From Diospyros lotus (lineage: Eukaryota > Streptophyta > Magnoliopsida > Ericales > Ebenaceae), in NCBI RefSeq assembly GCF_014633365.1, contig NC_068351.1:14390907-14454906 (forward strand): DNA of 64,000 bases. The letters are read 5' to 3'. Both the position numbers and the translations under genes were made by a program. Positions 1 to 11,366 of this stretch are shown piece by piece (positions within the stretch are counted from its first letter, which is position 1; each line of letters begins with the position of its first letter). Under the pieces are notes generated by a model. That model was not told the origin of the DNA. It worked only from the letters and a program-made list of their open reading frames with translations, and made no database searches.

Positions 1-945
1 TTTCACATGAGTCCAAATCCTAATTGATTATGAAATATCAGAGATATTTATTATAAACTTTTATATTCCCCTATAAATATATTTGAGCTCACATTCAAAA
101 TAAATAAATAAATAATAAAAATTAATTCAAAAATTCTATAATTTTTTAACATTTTCAAGAATTTAATTTAAACATCAAAGAGTTTGTGCAAGAAATGTCC
201 TACGCCCTCTAACTTCCTTGTTTTTGTAGAATTTTAACGATTTAAAGACATCCCCAACAAATAAATTTATTATTTTATTTAGGAACAACAATTTATTTGT
301 ACAAATAGATTTTCATCAAAACAGTAAAGGTTGATTTTAGATAAGTTTCACAACCTAAAGCGACTTGAAAGAATATTTTAGATAAGTTTTTCTTTTCTAT
401 TTTAATATAAAATATTTTAGTTTAAAAAATATATAATGTCTTTGCCATTTGCCAACGGTGGCCAAGTCTAGATTTTGACAACACCCGGACAAAGTATTCT
501 CCAGATATCTAAACCCTTTTGAAACTTTGTTAGATTAGCTTATTTTTAAGTTTAACTTGTGAGGATTAATCAGTCTTTATGACACATTTGACTTAGTTTC
601 TTATTAAGAAGTGTCATTTACTGTTAGATTATTTTAAGTTTGAACAGAGTTAATAATAATCCAATTCACAATCTTAGACTTATATAGATGGATGATGTTT
701 CAAATGCTGATCTCGTCACCCTTTTTTTTTATTTTTTTAATCGATCAAAATTTACCATCATTATCTTTCATATGTTTATTTGGTGAACTTATGAAACATG
801 AGCAATAATTTATAGATCACACACAACCACCTGATAAACATGCACAAATCTATATATGTATAATGTATTATCTCGACCTTAAAAGATTTACCAATAGACA
901 ATTATAACATAACCTCTCGCCACTAAAGTCGGTAGATGGCAGTGC
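1..945. other. AT-rich intergenic DNA
   Basis: No gene, RNA or bounded mobile element is recognisable here. The sequence is AT-rich with short homopolymer runs and no long open frame. Confidence 0.5.
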
Positions 946-1199
946 TCATCTTTGGGGGAAAAAAAATATAGGTAAAGAGTACAAAGAGAGGAAGAATTTA
1001 GATAAGAAGGTAAAGTATTTCTCTCCTTTTGCAAATTGTTCTTCCTCTACTTTATATCTAGTTTTAGGTGCCAATCTCAGGCCTTCTAGAATTGTTTCTA
1101 TAGAGTCTCTACAATTACAAAAATGAGACTGAAATGTCATTTAGGAAGCATTTGTAATTTCCCACTTCTTCGTTCCAGTAGCCTCATAGGTACGTAACT

Positions 1200-1575
1200 T
1201 CTTCCCTCATGATTGTTTCCTATTAGTTGTAGGTAATTGCTCTTCTCTAGGGGTTTGATCCTTGTTCATTGTGCCTTGGTCTTTATTAACTTCTCCCTCC
1301 TTGAAATCAAACTTGCCCTCTAGTTTGTTGCAGCTTCTTGAACTAGTGATAATCCCCCAAGTAGCTTCTTGTAAGGGTAGGCCTTGCCATTGCACAAGTA
1401 TTTGGGTCCTTCTCTGGCCTGTGTAGGACCTCATGTGTATTAAGAATGGCCAAAGGTATTTTAAGGATTTTATTTTCATATTGGTCCTCAGGGAGAGGAA
1501 TAGTTTTGTGTAAGAGCAGGGTTTTCATGGTAGGATTTGATTAGTGAGACATGGAATATTGGATGGATTTTAGAA
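1200..1575 (-). pseudogene. Gypsy chromovirus remnant: end of integrase and chromodomain
   Basis: Reading the minus strand, a broken frame gives the integrase C-terminal motif HPIFHVSLIKS (around 1565-1530), then a PLAILNT stretch (around 1450), then a chromodomain-like ILVQWQGLPLQEATW (around 1400-1350). This order is typical of the 3' end of plant chromovirus polyproteins. The pieces lie in different frames with stops between them, so it is a dead fragment. No LTR or target-site duplication was found. The open frame at 946-1140 just downstream may be leftover LTR sequence, but it has no recognisable product. Confidence 0.6.
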
Positions 1576-1779
1576 TTGGGGGGTTGGTTCAAACTTTAAG
1601 CTGTTGGTTTGATTTTGATAGTATTTTAATGATGGACAGCTTACACAAAACTTTAATGGTTAAATCTTGAGCTAAGTATTGAAATTTAAATTTCTTTGAA
1701 TGATATTTGAAAATGATTTTAGAAATGAGTCAATGATTAATTTTTTTGAACGATACTTGAAATTTGTCGATTTTAAAAT

Positions 1780-2500
1780 GTAGCAAAAGTTTAAAAGGTA
1801 GAGAAAAAATTATCAACTACTTCTGAAAGATAATCGATCTACAACAGACAATTAACTACTCCTCAAAACTAGTTGACCGATGTGAGTGCAATTCCTATGT
1901 TTTCCCAAGAATAGTTGATTGCCTTTTACATTTTAGAAAAAAAAAATTGTCAACTATATTTTTAAAATTTCAAATAAACTATCGATTGCTTTATAAAATA
2001 GTCGATCGGTTATGTCAAAAAATTATTGAGAGCAACTTTTTTGTAGATTAATTCTTATCAATTTTTTATCTCCAACGACTAGTTATCTGCAGAGAAGATT
2101 AAAGGCTATAAATACAAGGTATTTTGAAGTTCAAATTAGAGGTTGAGAGATTGGACTTATAAACTCTAAAAGACCAAAATAGATTTTCAATCTCTCTCTT
2201 TGTTTTCATCTTCTATTCCTTAAGACTTGTATTTATTCTCTAAAATCATTTTAGCCTTGTTGTAACAAGATTTTGAGATTCTTGTGTTAAAGTTGTATCT
2301 CTTATTTTTTATGGTAAGTTTTGAGAGATTTCTAGTGGAAATTGTAGTAGTTGTAATGGGTTTTGGTTTGCAGTCTAGAATTTGTGGATTGAAATCTATA
2401 GTTAGGTGCTAAAATAATGGATGTAGGTTGGGAAGAGTCGAACCACTATAAATCTTTTATATGTCTTGTGTTAAAAAGATATAAACAGAGTGAAGCTTAA
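1780..2500 (+). mobile_element. LTR-like debris (probable Copia LTR fragment)
   Basis: The stretch carries repeated GTCGAT/GTTGACCG-type motifs, a TATA-like GGCTATAAATAC near 2104, a pyrimidine-rich leader, and near 2435 the phrase GGGAAGAGTCGAACCACTATA, which resembles sequence common in long plant Copia LTRs. Neither end nor a target-site duplication could be fixed. Confidence 0.35.
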
Positions 2501-3300
2501 GAGTGGGGTGAATTAAGTTTTTTAAAAAAATTCTCAATTGAAATATAATAGAAATAAACAAGAATAAATTGAAAAAAATAACCAAAGATGACACTAATAT
2601 TATAATGGTTTGACAACTTACTTATATTCATTATCTTAACTTCTAGCCAAGAATTTTGCAAATCCACTATATAGTGTTTTTCTGAAAAGACAAATACTAT
2701 TCTCTATAAAATCACTTTTTACACATGCTCAAACACTTAATCTTGTGCTTTTTTGTAGGCTCAAACACCTAAACTTACAAATACTTTTCTAAGGCTAAAA
2801 CAATAACCCCTTATCGATCACTTTTACAATTTAAGAAAAGAGAAAGTGAAACACACTCACAGTACAAGAAATCCTCGCGCAAAAAATGACACTCAAAGTG
2901 TTTTACAATAGGGACACTAGGAGGATTCTCAAATCTATAACAAAACTTTGTTTTCTGGATAGTAAAGGCTGCAAAAGAAATTGTAGAAGGAGAATCAATA
3001 TGAAGCTCTTTTTTTCTTCTTCAAATTATTTGGCTCTAACTCTTCTTCATTTTTCTCTCATTTTTCACTTGATTATATAGGCTAAATGGTCAACCATTCA
3101 TCTACATTGGTGACTGCTACAGAAAGTAACAGTTGTTATGTCATACCTAGTGCTAATAACCCTATTCTAATCTTTGAGCTGAAATAAGCAAGTTAAAATA
3201 AAAAAAAGTCAGCCTACAATAATAAGAGAGAAGTCAAATACACATTAAGTAATATATCATAGTGAAATAATTACATTCCAATAGTTAGAAATTCAAATTT
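2501..3300. other. AT-rich sequence, nothing identified
   Basis: Only short open frames without recognisable domains. It may be more retroelement debris, but no boundary or coding motif supports that. Confidence 0.35.
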
Positions 3301-3363
3301 TTGGACCTTCAATTTTCATTACTCAAGTAATTTGTTTTTGGTATTCTAGTATTATGATAAATC

Positions 3364-3660
3364 TTGTCTCAGTTTTTAAAGAAATCCCTAAATACTCGCG
3401 TATCATTTCATTCTGTACTCAAATATTTTTTATCTTCAACTAAAACCTTTTTATTTCTCAAGAAAATACTTGAGTATCATTTTCTTCAGTGTTTTGATAT
3501 CTTAGATTACATCCAAAATGATCTCAATTTCTCAAAGAAATACTCAAATATCATTTTTGTCAGTACTTGAGTATTTTAGACTATATCAAGAATGCTCTTG
3601 ACTTCTCAAGAAAATATTCGAGTATTACTTTTTTATAGTACTCAAGTTTCTGGCTTTAGA
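3364..3660 (+). repeat. Degenerate tandem repeat around TACTYRARTAT
   Basis: A motif of the form TCTCAARGAAATACTYRARTATCATTTT recurs near 3380, 3460, 3535 and 3605, spaced roughly 70-90 bases and diverged. It lies upstream of a CAATTCACCCCCCC stretch near 3940 that resembles the end of long Copia LTRs, so the array may be part of one. Confidence 0.45.
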
Positions 3661-4076
3661 AATTTTAAACTTGATTTTCTTCATTTCAAACTCAATTATT
3701 TTTCTTCTAAACATAAAGACACTTCATAAATTAATTCTAAGAAATTATCATCTATATTTCTATGATTTGTTTTGTTAAGCATCAAAATCATCAAGGTTCA
3801 AGCAAAGGATTCAACATCTTGTGCATTTACTCTTTTCAAGCATTGCATATGTGTTTTCACTTAAAAACTTTTATTATATCATTCAAACCTTGTTTACTTT
3901 GCAAAAATCTTTTTCTAACACAAAAGTTTTTATCCAATCAATTCACCCCCCCTAAGTGTGTGGTGTCATATACATATATCAAAGTCTATCTAACATAAAC
4001 AATGATTCCGATCTCACCATCCACATGGTAAGGCACATAGAAATAGGGTTTAGGTTATAGTTTCCTTTCTGAGCTT

Positions 4077-4100
4077 AACCTAAACCTAAACCTAAACCTA
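4077..4100. repeat. Short telomere-like hexamer run (CCTAAA)n
   Basis: About four CCTAAA units follow one another. The plant telomere unit is the heptamer CCCTAAA, so this is only telomere-like. Confidence 0.6.
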
Positions 4101-4273
4101 GTACTCTTCACTGAATTGAATGTTTATCTTGTGCTTGTCGTGTTGACTTCACATGGTTGGGATTTAAAGAGATCAACCTTGAGTGATGGTAGTAAGTTAG
4201 TTATCTATAATAAAACTTGTCTTGCTACTTTCACCATTGTGTCATGTCTAACATAATCTACAAGGCCTGGTGG

Positions 4274-4481
4274 GTTTTTTTTTTGGGACCAAAAGGTGAA
4301 ATCTCTCACCTTAAGGGCCCCTGTAGCTCAGCCCCAAGATTTCTGCAGAAGAGGTAAATCACGGAACTCAGCAGTGAGATTTGAACACGAGACCTGTGAC
4401 TAACTATATAGCAGCTAGAATCCAAAACTCTTTGAGACCAACACATGTACGGTCTCAACTGCTGGACTATACCCATGGGGG
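4274..4481 (-). mobile_element. tRNA-derived SINE
   Basis: A 13-base direct repeat, CAAGGCCTGGTGG, flanks the element at 4261-4273 and 4482-4494. Read on the minus strand, the body starts GCCCCCATGGGTATAGTCC with an A-box-like TAGTCCAGCAGTTGAG, continues to a B-box-like GTGTTCAAATCTC, and ends in a poly-A tail (the T run at 4275-4284). The flanking duplication, tail and two RNA polymerase III promoter boxes together indicate a SINE. The box spacing is wider than usual. Confidence 0.8.
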
Positions 4482-4869
4482 CAAGGCCTGGTGGTTTTCA
4501 TCTATACAAAGCCTGAAATAAGGTCATTTTGATGGCAGCAATTGGACTCAATCAGAGGAGGCCACTTGAACATAAGCTATAAGATAGGCTTCTAAAATTA
4601 CTCAATCTCGATTTTTGTGCATAGCCTCAATTTTTGTGCCAATACCTCAAGCAACCATACTATTGCTCAATTTCGAGCCTCAAAGTACCCTAGATATCAT
4701 ATTGATTTAAGGAACATCAAAATCTATTTCTCTCAATTTCTTCTTAATTTTCACATATTTTCTTCATATTTTTCCTTCGATAATTTCAAAATAAATATAT
4801 TTTTAAGTATTTTCTCAAATTTTTCTCCACTATAATTCATAAAATAATTTTAAAAAAATATTTAAACAA

Positions 4870-6051
4870 AATTCCAAAAGAAATTACCTCCGTATGCACT
4901 GGCCACACGCCTTGCGCGTATTGGACCACGCGTGTACCTCACGCACCTTGTCTTCTCTGACGAATCCTTTGTCGCCGGCAGCCTGTAACCTTTTTCGATG
5001 GTTGATCTGACTTCACATCCTTGAAGAACTCCTTGAGCTGATCACAACGGCACCCTCCGATGGTCGAAACATCCGTCGAAAATAGCTCAAATGACCGATT
5101 TACAGCCTGCTTCCGACGACCCTCGAGTTTTCTAGCCAACGTATAAAACCCACTAAAGCTACACCAAATTGCACCAAACTTTCCAAAAATACTCCCCAAG
5201 ACCCAAAGAATAGAAACCCTTTATTCTTGATGCTCGATTCAAGCTAAAACACGAGCAATTTCTCTCGATTTTGCTTTTGAAACCCTCGGCCTTCAATCCC
5301 TATTTATAGCCAAAATCGATCCCTGAAATACCCTTGGCCATCACATTTGAGGCCTTTAATGCCTCTACCTCCCTTAGATCTACCCAAAAACCTTCATTGA
5401 AGCTCCAAAAACTGATTTGTAGAGCCTCGATTTTTCGGCCAAGACACGATCGAAAAATTAGTCCCATCGGCTGTTAACGTGGTCGATCCTTGGCCGTGGA
5501 CAGCTCCCCATAAAGCTAGCCCTAATCCTGACCCATCTGGAGCCTCCCTCGAAGCCCCCATAGGATGCAATTGGTGATGAGAGAGGTGGCCAACGGCTGG
5601 CAATGTTCACACTACTAGTCTTTCCAAAATTTCATTTTTGTGCCCTCAACTTTTGAAATTATTCTTAGGCCCGAATGAGCAATTTGGTTGTAAATCCTTT
5701 TATTTTAACCCAAAACCAGTTAAGGGTTGTTCTTCATGCAAAATTTGACTCCTTTAAGGGTTCTGTTGATTTTTCGAAAATTTCTTACGACAATTCAGTT
5801 TTTTAGTCTGAATCGTAGTTGTACCAAAAACTGTATTTGATGCGATTTCTTTTAGCGCTAAAAATCATGTCTTTAGATTCTCGTTAATACTATATCATTT
5901 TCCCTCGATATCTAAGTTTGGGGCACTCCTTGTCGTTGATTCGGTTACTTAAAACTGTAAAAATTATACTATAGTCCCAAACTTTTAAAAAATTTCACTT
6001 ACACCCAATTAAAATTATACTTACGATCTTGTGAAATTCTCGGATGTTACA
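4870..6051 (-). mobile_element. Probable LTR fragment of a Gypsy-type element
   Basis: On the minus strand the segment begins TGTAACATCCGAGAATTTC at 6051, close to the TGTAACAYCC start common in plant Gypsy LTRs. It continues through a GC-richer stretch with no conserved protein. The short minus-strand frames at 4939-5199 and 5394-5603 have no recognisable domain. No partner LTR and no matching flanking duplication were found, so the left border is uncertain. Confidence 0.35.
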
Positions 6052-6641
6052 TCCAGAATGGTTTTAGTTCCAAGTTTTGATCTGGTATCGTCAACCATTA
6101 TTGACCCAAATTTAATGCTCAGTTAGAAAATTAAGGATAGAGGAGAAATAGATAAAAGAATTAAAGAAAAATTTAGAGTATTAGGTAAGAATTTTGAGTT
6201 TTTTTTTTTTTTTATAGTAAAATGGTAAGGTTTGATTGAATAATAGTAGGTTGTCTAATGAAATCAATCAATTTTGTCAGATGAGCGGGTTGAATTACTA
6301 GTTGGATGGAATTGGTTGATTTTGTTTTGACTGTCCAGAAGAACGATCCGATTTGTTATGATTATTTAGCAGTAACCATGTGAACTTGTTGCACTCATAA
6401 GATTTAGCATGATGTAGTTAGCAACCTAACAAGATCTGTTGATTGAATAATACTCTTACGTGTCATTTACTAATATATTCAACAATATGACATTAATTTT
6501 TAATAATATATAATTAACATTATTTTATTTGTCTTTAAAAAGCAATTATTCATTACAAAAATCATATAAAATCTAAAAGAAGCGTTAATTTAAGACTCAT
6601 GTGAGACATTTAAATTAATGAGTAAACATTATAAATTTTAA
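6052..6641. other. AT-rich intergenic DNA
   Basis: No gene or bounded repeat seen apart from homopolymer runs. Confidence 0.4.
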
Positions 6642-7611
6642 CATAAATTGCACTTGGACTCCTATAATTTGGGTCATTTGGATGGAGACTCCTTGTATTT
6701 TAAAAATGATTTTGAAAGTCCTTAATTGTATTTTGAACCTTTTGCATGGACACCTTTTTCATCACAAATTACGTCAGTTAACATTAATAAACTAGATTAA
6801 ACTATTAAACATAAATTAAGTTAAATTTAATTAAAATAAGAAATGAAAAACAAAAAAAAATGTTAGCCGGAGAAGTTCTAGCCTTTAGAACTGTCACTAG
6901 TCCCAACCGATAGGTGACAATTCTAGAGATTGAAACTTTGTTGGTCAAAGTTAATAGGTCGCAATTTGGAAACCATTACTGATTAAAGTTGATAAGGGTT
7001 CCAGATTTAGAACCATCAACAACTTAAGTCAATACTTTTTAAATCTAGAACCCATAAAGTGTAGAAGGGTTCTACATTTACTACCAATTAGAGAGGGAAA
7101 AAGAAAAAAAAATGATCATCGAAGAAGAAGAAGAAGAAAGAAGAAGAAAAAGACATAATCAATAGTCAATAACCAAATTTGGACATTGAGACGACAGTGA
7201 CCCAACGATGATCGTTGATGCACCATGTTCTGAATCTAGGGACGTTGAGAACCTAGCAACGAGACAACGAGGTTGAAGATGATGGTTGTCTGATAATAAA
7301 TTTCTTTAGTGCATTAATCAATGACTTTTACTTTCTATCTCTGTCTTCGTGCGCTAATAGGTTTGTGTAATAGGAAAGAACCTATCAACTAGAGGGTTCC
7401 TTCCGACAGTTAAACGAACTATTTTTATTTTTATTTTTTTAACTTTTGATTTTATTATTGATTAATTTTAGCTAAATTAGTTTAATTTAACTTAGTTTAT
7501 GCTTAATTAACATTATTTGTGACAAAAGCGATAGTCATGTAAAAAAATTAAATTATAAAAATTTTCATATAACAATTCAAATCATAAAAAAATATTGAGC
7601 ATAGTTTAAGC
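6642..7611. mobile_element. Non-autonomous Mutator-like element (MULE)
   Basis: The two ends are long, diverged inverted repeats. The left end, running through TTGCACTTGGACTCC to about 6830, pairs with the inverted right end from about 7440 to 7611; the best matched part is CATGGACACC...TCACAAAT against CATGACTATC...TCACAAAT. Flanks are TAAATTTTAA (6632-6641) and TAAATATTAA (7612-7621), 9 of 10 identical, fitting the 9-10 base duplication of MULEs. The interior has a GAA-rich stretch and no transposase. Confidence 0.6.
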
Positions 7612-7621
7612 TAAATATTAA

Positions 7622-8535
7622 GAGTTATGCTATTTGTACAGGAAGGGTTTCACATAATGGTTTACATGTGTGATATATCGCGAGAATTTAGTAATATTTG
7701 AGATATAAATTGGAGCCATTTATCATGATAAATTGTCAATAAATTGGATCTAAATGAAAAGAAGTAGACAGAAGGTGGGATAAGGGGAAATCGGCCAAAC
7801 CCCTCTTTCTCAACCGGCAAAGATGCAGTGACAATAGACGTTAATGGGTTAATGGTCTTCTCTTTGTCCTCATTCTTTCTCTCTCTACCTTGGTGTATCT
7901 GTCTATGTCCGTATTTGCAAATGCCATTGTAGCAACAATTTCTGTAATTTGCTTAAGAGAATCCAAACCCAGTGCATTGCATACGATACCATTATCGTTC
8001 TCTCTTCTCCATCTCACCAAAATATCGATGCCATGAAAACTTCATCACTTATCTCAACCCAACACTAAGCGTTGGCGACGACCCCTAAGAAAGGCTTCCT
8101 CATCGCTCTAATGGAGGTGTCCACTACTCTCTCAACCCCAATGGCTGTGAGAGAGAGAGGTAGATGGTGTCGTCAGAATGAGAGAGAGAAAGAAATAGAT
8201 TGAAAGAGAAACAGACAGACAGATAATGGCCATGAGAAGCGTGGTTGGCGACTGGGTTGTGATCTTCGGAGAAAGAGAGGCGGGTGGGGCCGACAGTGTT
8301 CGACGACTGAGGCGACAATGTTCAGAGAGGGAGAGGCGAGTGGAGCCGACGGTGTCGTGAAATGAGGTGGGGGTGAAGGTGACAATGTCTACGAGAGGGA
8401 GAGCAAGAGAGAGAGATAATCGGTCGTGTGTGAGACAGAGGGAGAGAGAGAAATAATTTTGAGTCATTTGAGTTATTTATCATTAGGGCATTTTAGTAAT
8501 TTAATTGCCCCTCGTCATAATAAATAGCATAACTC
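7622..8535. mobile_element. Second non-autonomous MULE with GC-richer interior
   Basis: A perfect 14-base terminal inverted repeat, GAGTTATGCTATTT, marks both ends, and a perfect 9-base duplication AAATATTAA flanks the element at 7613-7621 and 8536-8544. The interior from about 7780 to 8450 is much richer in GC than its surroundings. It has purine-rich GAGAGA tracts that give low-complexity minus-strand open frames of up to 111 residues. No transposase or recognisable host protein is visible. Confidence 0.75.
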
Positions 8536-9389
8536 AAATATTAATTATAGGATGTAGTGGAGACGGTAGAGGATAAGAGTTGGCTAATTAATCGAAGGAA
8601 CCGTCTGCGTCTCCGTCTCCGTCTCCGTCCGTCATCATTGACGCCTACAATCACCAAACTCAGCCAGCCCCCACGCTAGCGTCCCTTTTTCCCATTATCA
8701 TTTTCTTACAATACAATCTCTTTCCTTTTCTTTTTTTTTATAAAAATAATAATATTAATGTTGCTAATATATATTCCTTTTGGTTAAGGGAAGGTTGTAC
8801 CCTAGGGCCTAGGCCAGCCCACCTTCTAGAAGTGAATCCCATCGGAAGTAACTGAGGCCCAACGCAGAGGATCGCAGCCTTCCGAAAGGCTCCACCATCC
8901 ACGTGCCTAGAAATACATCAAAGATATATTAATTTAGTAAAAATACAATAATAGACCCAAATTTTAGTTTCACTTAGTTATGCTCTTTTAGAGCATATAT
9001 AAGCTGATTTTGAAAAATGAATTGGATTGAAATTTTTTATTTGGTTCAATATTAAATAAATTCAGTCTAATTTTTTACTTAAAAATCTTAAAAAATGGGT
9101 CTTTGATTCAATTCCATCTAGCTTTCGATTTTAGATGAAATACCAGATAAAGTATTATATATAATATATACATGTAAATTTTAGATAGAAGACTGAATTA
9201 ATTATTATATATATATTTATATATACACGAAGCATTGCTCAGCAATACAACTGCTGTATTTATGGTATTTATAACAGTAAATATTAAGTATTTATCGCTA
9301 CAAATATATTATATATAACTTGTGTTGTTGTAAATGCAACATACTCTAAACATCAGCAATACAACATGTACATACAACATATCTTCTAT
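8536..9389. other. Intergenic DNA with a short (GTCTCC)n run
   Basis: A CGTCTC/CGTCTCC repeat lies near 8604-8630. A moderately GC-rich patch at 8785-8920 has no tRNA promoter boxes or coding motif. The rest is AT-rich. Confidence 0.4.
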
Positions 9390-10415
9390 ATATATTTTTG
9401 TTTTTGTATTTTTATATTTTTTTTATGTAACTATTTAAAATTTTTGTTATTTCGATTATACTTCTTAACCATTCATTTTTTAGTCAATTGCACACCTCAC
9501 CAAGAGCGTGCAACACATGCGCATTAAAATAGCTAAATTATCTCTCACGCTCGTGCAAACCCTCGTTGTCGATCACCATTTCTACTATAACTTCTTCCTT
9601 CAGTAGCTAGTGATGATTGAGATATAAATGATGGAAAAGAAAATGAATTAGGACGAACGGAGTTTGTAAAGAGTAAGAGATTGACAAAGATGGTTGGCAA
9701 TAGGTTTGCGTGGGCAGTGTGGCGAGATAAGAAGCAATCAGTGACAAGGTATGAGATGTGGCTAGTGATAAGTACAAATGATGGAGGAGAAGGTGTGATA
9801 GAGATAGTGACTAGCAAATAGCCTAAGAAGGCGGTGTGGCAATACAAGAAGTAGCTGGCGACAAATACAAAGGATGGAAGATAAGGTGTAGGCCAAAAGT
9901 TGTGGCAAAAGATGAAGATGACTCTCGAGTATGGGGAGGGCAATAAATGATAAAAAAAGACATTGGTGGTGGCAAAAGACAAAAAGGCAAAGGAGCTCTT
10001 GATGGGGGAAAACAAACCTGTCGAACAAATGGTTGGTTACTACAACTGAAGAAGAAGATAGATGGTCTGAGGCACCGCTAACTAGGAAGACTATGACCAG
10101 AGAAGATGAAACAAGAGGTTTGGTCGACAAGAAAAGATTGATAGTCGGTCACGATGATCAGAGAAGACAAGGGAATAGTCGCGACGATCGAAAACAATGA
10201 TTGATGCATTCGACAACGATTGTAGATGGTTGACGACAATCAATTACTAAGAATAATTTAGATATTTCAGTGCATGTGTATTGCATGTTTTAATTCAATT
10301 CTGGTGAAATATGTAATTGATTCGAACATGTATGGCCTAAAAATGTAATTGAAATGATGAAAAATTTAAATGGATACAAAAAAAATATAAAAATATAAGA
10401 AAAATAATTAGTTTC
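9390..10415. mobile_element. Third MULE with about 150-base terminal inverted repeats
   Basis: The segment near 9400-9545 is matched in inverted orientation by about 10250-10410. Shared blocks include TTTTTATATTTTTTTT, TCAATTGCACACCTCACCA against TCAATTACATATTTCACCA, and the inner AAATAGCTAAATTAT against AAATATCTAAATTAT. The ends are only approximate, and a flanking CTTCT near 9384 and 10415 is the only duplication candidate. The interior gives low-complexity minus-strand frames (up to 156 residues) without a known domain. Confidence 0.6.
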
Positions 10416-10850
10416 TTCTGCTATATATACATGTAAATTTAATAAGACTGAACCAAATTAACTCAATCTGATCCCACTCTGATGATGTGGTCTGATATTT
10501 GATTTAATAAGATCGAACCAAATTAACTTGACATTATTATAAGACAAAAAGTAAAAAGACAATAATTATAATATTTTAATATATTAAATAATAAAAAAAT
10601 ATTGCTTTAATTTGTTGACGACAAGGGTGAGCTAGAAAAAAAATATAATTAAGTTAAATTGGAAGTTTATAAGGATATATTTTATTTAAATGTTTTTTAA
10701 TATATTAATTATAATATATAATTAAATATATAAAATTATGTCTGAATAAGATACGTTATCTTATCTCCATTATTATTCTACCTATATGGAACAAACATTT
10801 AAGTATTTTAGTTGTATATTCTCATAAATATATATATTATTTTTGTGATA
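10416..10850. other. AT-rich intergenic DNA upstream of the kinase
   Basis: Mostly A/T runs. Nothing recognised. Confidence 0.4.
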
Positions 10851-10859
10851 AAACTCTGG

Positions 10860-11366
10860 CGATCATAATATATATAGCTTTGACAAGTACCCCCCAAATG
10901 TTAGGGTATCCATTATTATATCTGTAAAGTCGAGGTGGTAACCTCGTTAGATTATTGGCTTGGGTTGAGTGTGATTGGACGGTGACATCAGATCCTCAAC
11001 GACGGGTGACTTGCCCTCCTTCCCATTCCTTCAAATCTCGATTCCCTCTGTGTGAACATCAACCCCTCTCTTCTTCTTCTTCTTCTTCTTCTTCCCCATT
11101 TCGTTCTCGTCTTGGCTTTGGCTCTCCTCATAGCTTCCTTTTTGCTCCTTATCTCTCTCTTCTACTGCAGTAAAACACGCATTCAATTGGATTTCTGAAA
11201 ATTGTTGAAGAAATCGATCAATCACCATACGAACTTCACCCAGACAATGACTTCTTCCTCTTCTTCTACTTCTTCATTGTGGTGTTGTTATTCTTGAAAG
11301 GATTCGTTGATACCAACACCAACACCAACACAGAAACAAAGCGAGTAGAGAGAAGCGTAATTAGTT
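10860..11366 (+). promoter_or_regulatory. Promoter and 5' leader region of the MKK gene
   Basis: A TATA-like AATATATATAG lies at 10867-10877, and a W-box core TTGAC follows in CTTTGACAAG near 10880. From about 11040 the sequence becomes pyrimidine-rich with a (CTT)n run at 11067-11093, as in many plant 5' leaders. A 16-codon upstream open frame begins at 11247. The transcription start cannot be placed from sequence alone. Confidence 0.4.
11247..11297 (+). other. Small upstream open reading frame before MKK
   Basis: ATG at 11247 opens a 16-codon frame (MTSSSSSTSSLWCCYS) ending at TGA 11295-11297, about 70 bases before the kinase start codon. If it is in the transcript it could reduce or condition initiation at the main ATG. 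Conservation is unknown. Confidence 0.35.

Noticed and set aside
3364..3660. CRISPR-like array
   Set aside because: The repeats are diverged, spacing is irregular, and this is plant nuclear DNA. It is a degenerate tandem repeat.
4077..4100. Interstitial telomere
   Set aside because: Only four hexamers of CCTAAA, not the CCCTAAA heptamer; most likely chance or a microsatellite.
8124..8467. Minus-strand frames of 64-111 residues
   Set aside because: Low-complexity Ser/Leu translations of GAGAGA tracts inside a MULE; no conserved domain.
8785..8920. SINE or RNA gene
   Set aside because: GC-richer patch, but no polymerase III boxes, tail or flanking duplication.
9545..10130. 156- and 122-residue minus-strand frames resembling membrane proteins
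   Set aside because: They lie inside a MULE interior, overlap each other in two frames and show only Phe/Ser/Leu bias. Hydrophobicity alone is not evidence of a gene.
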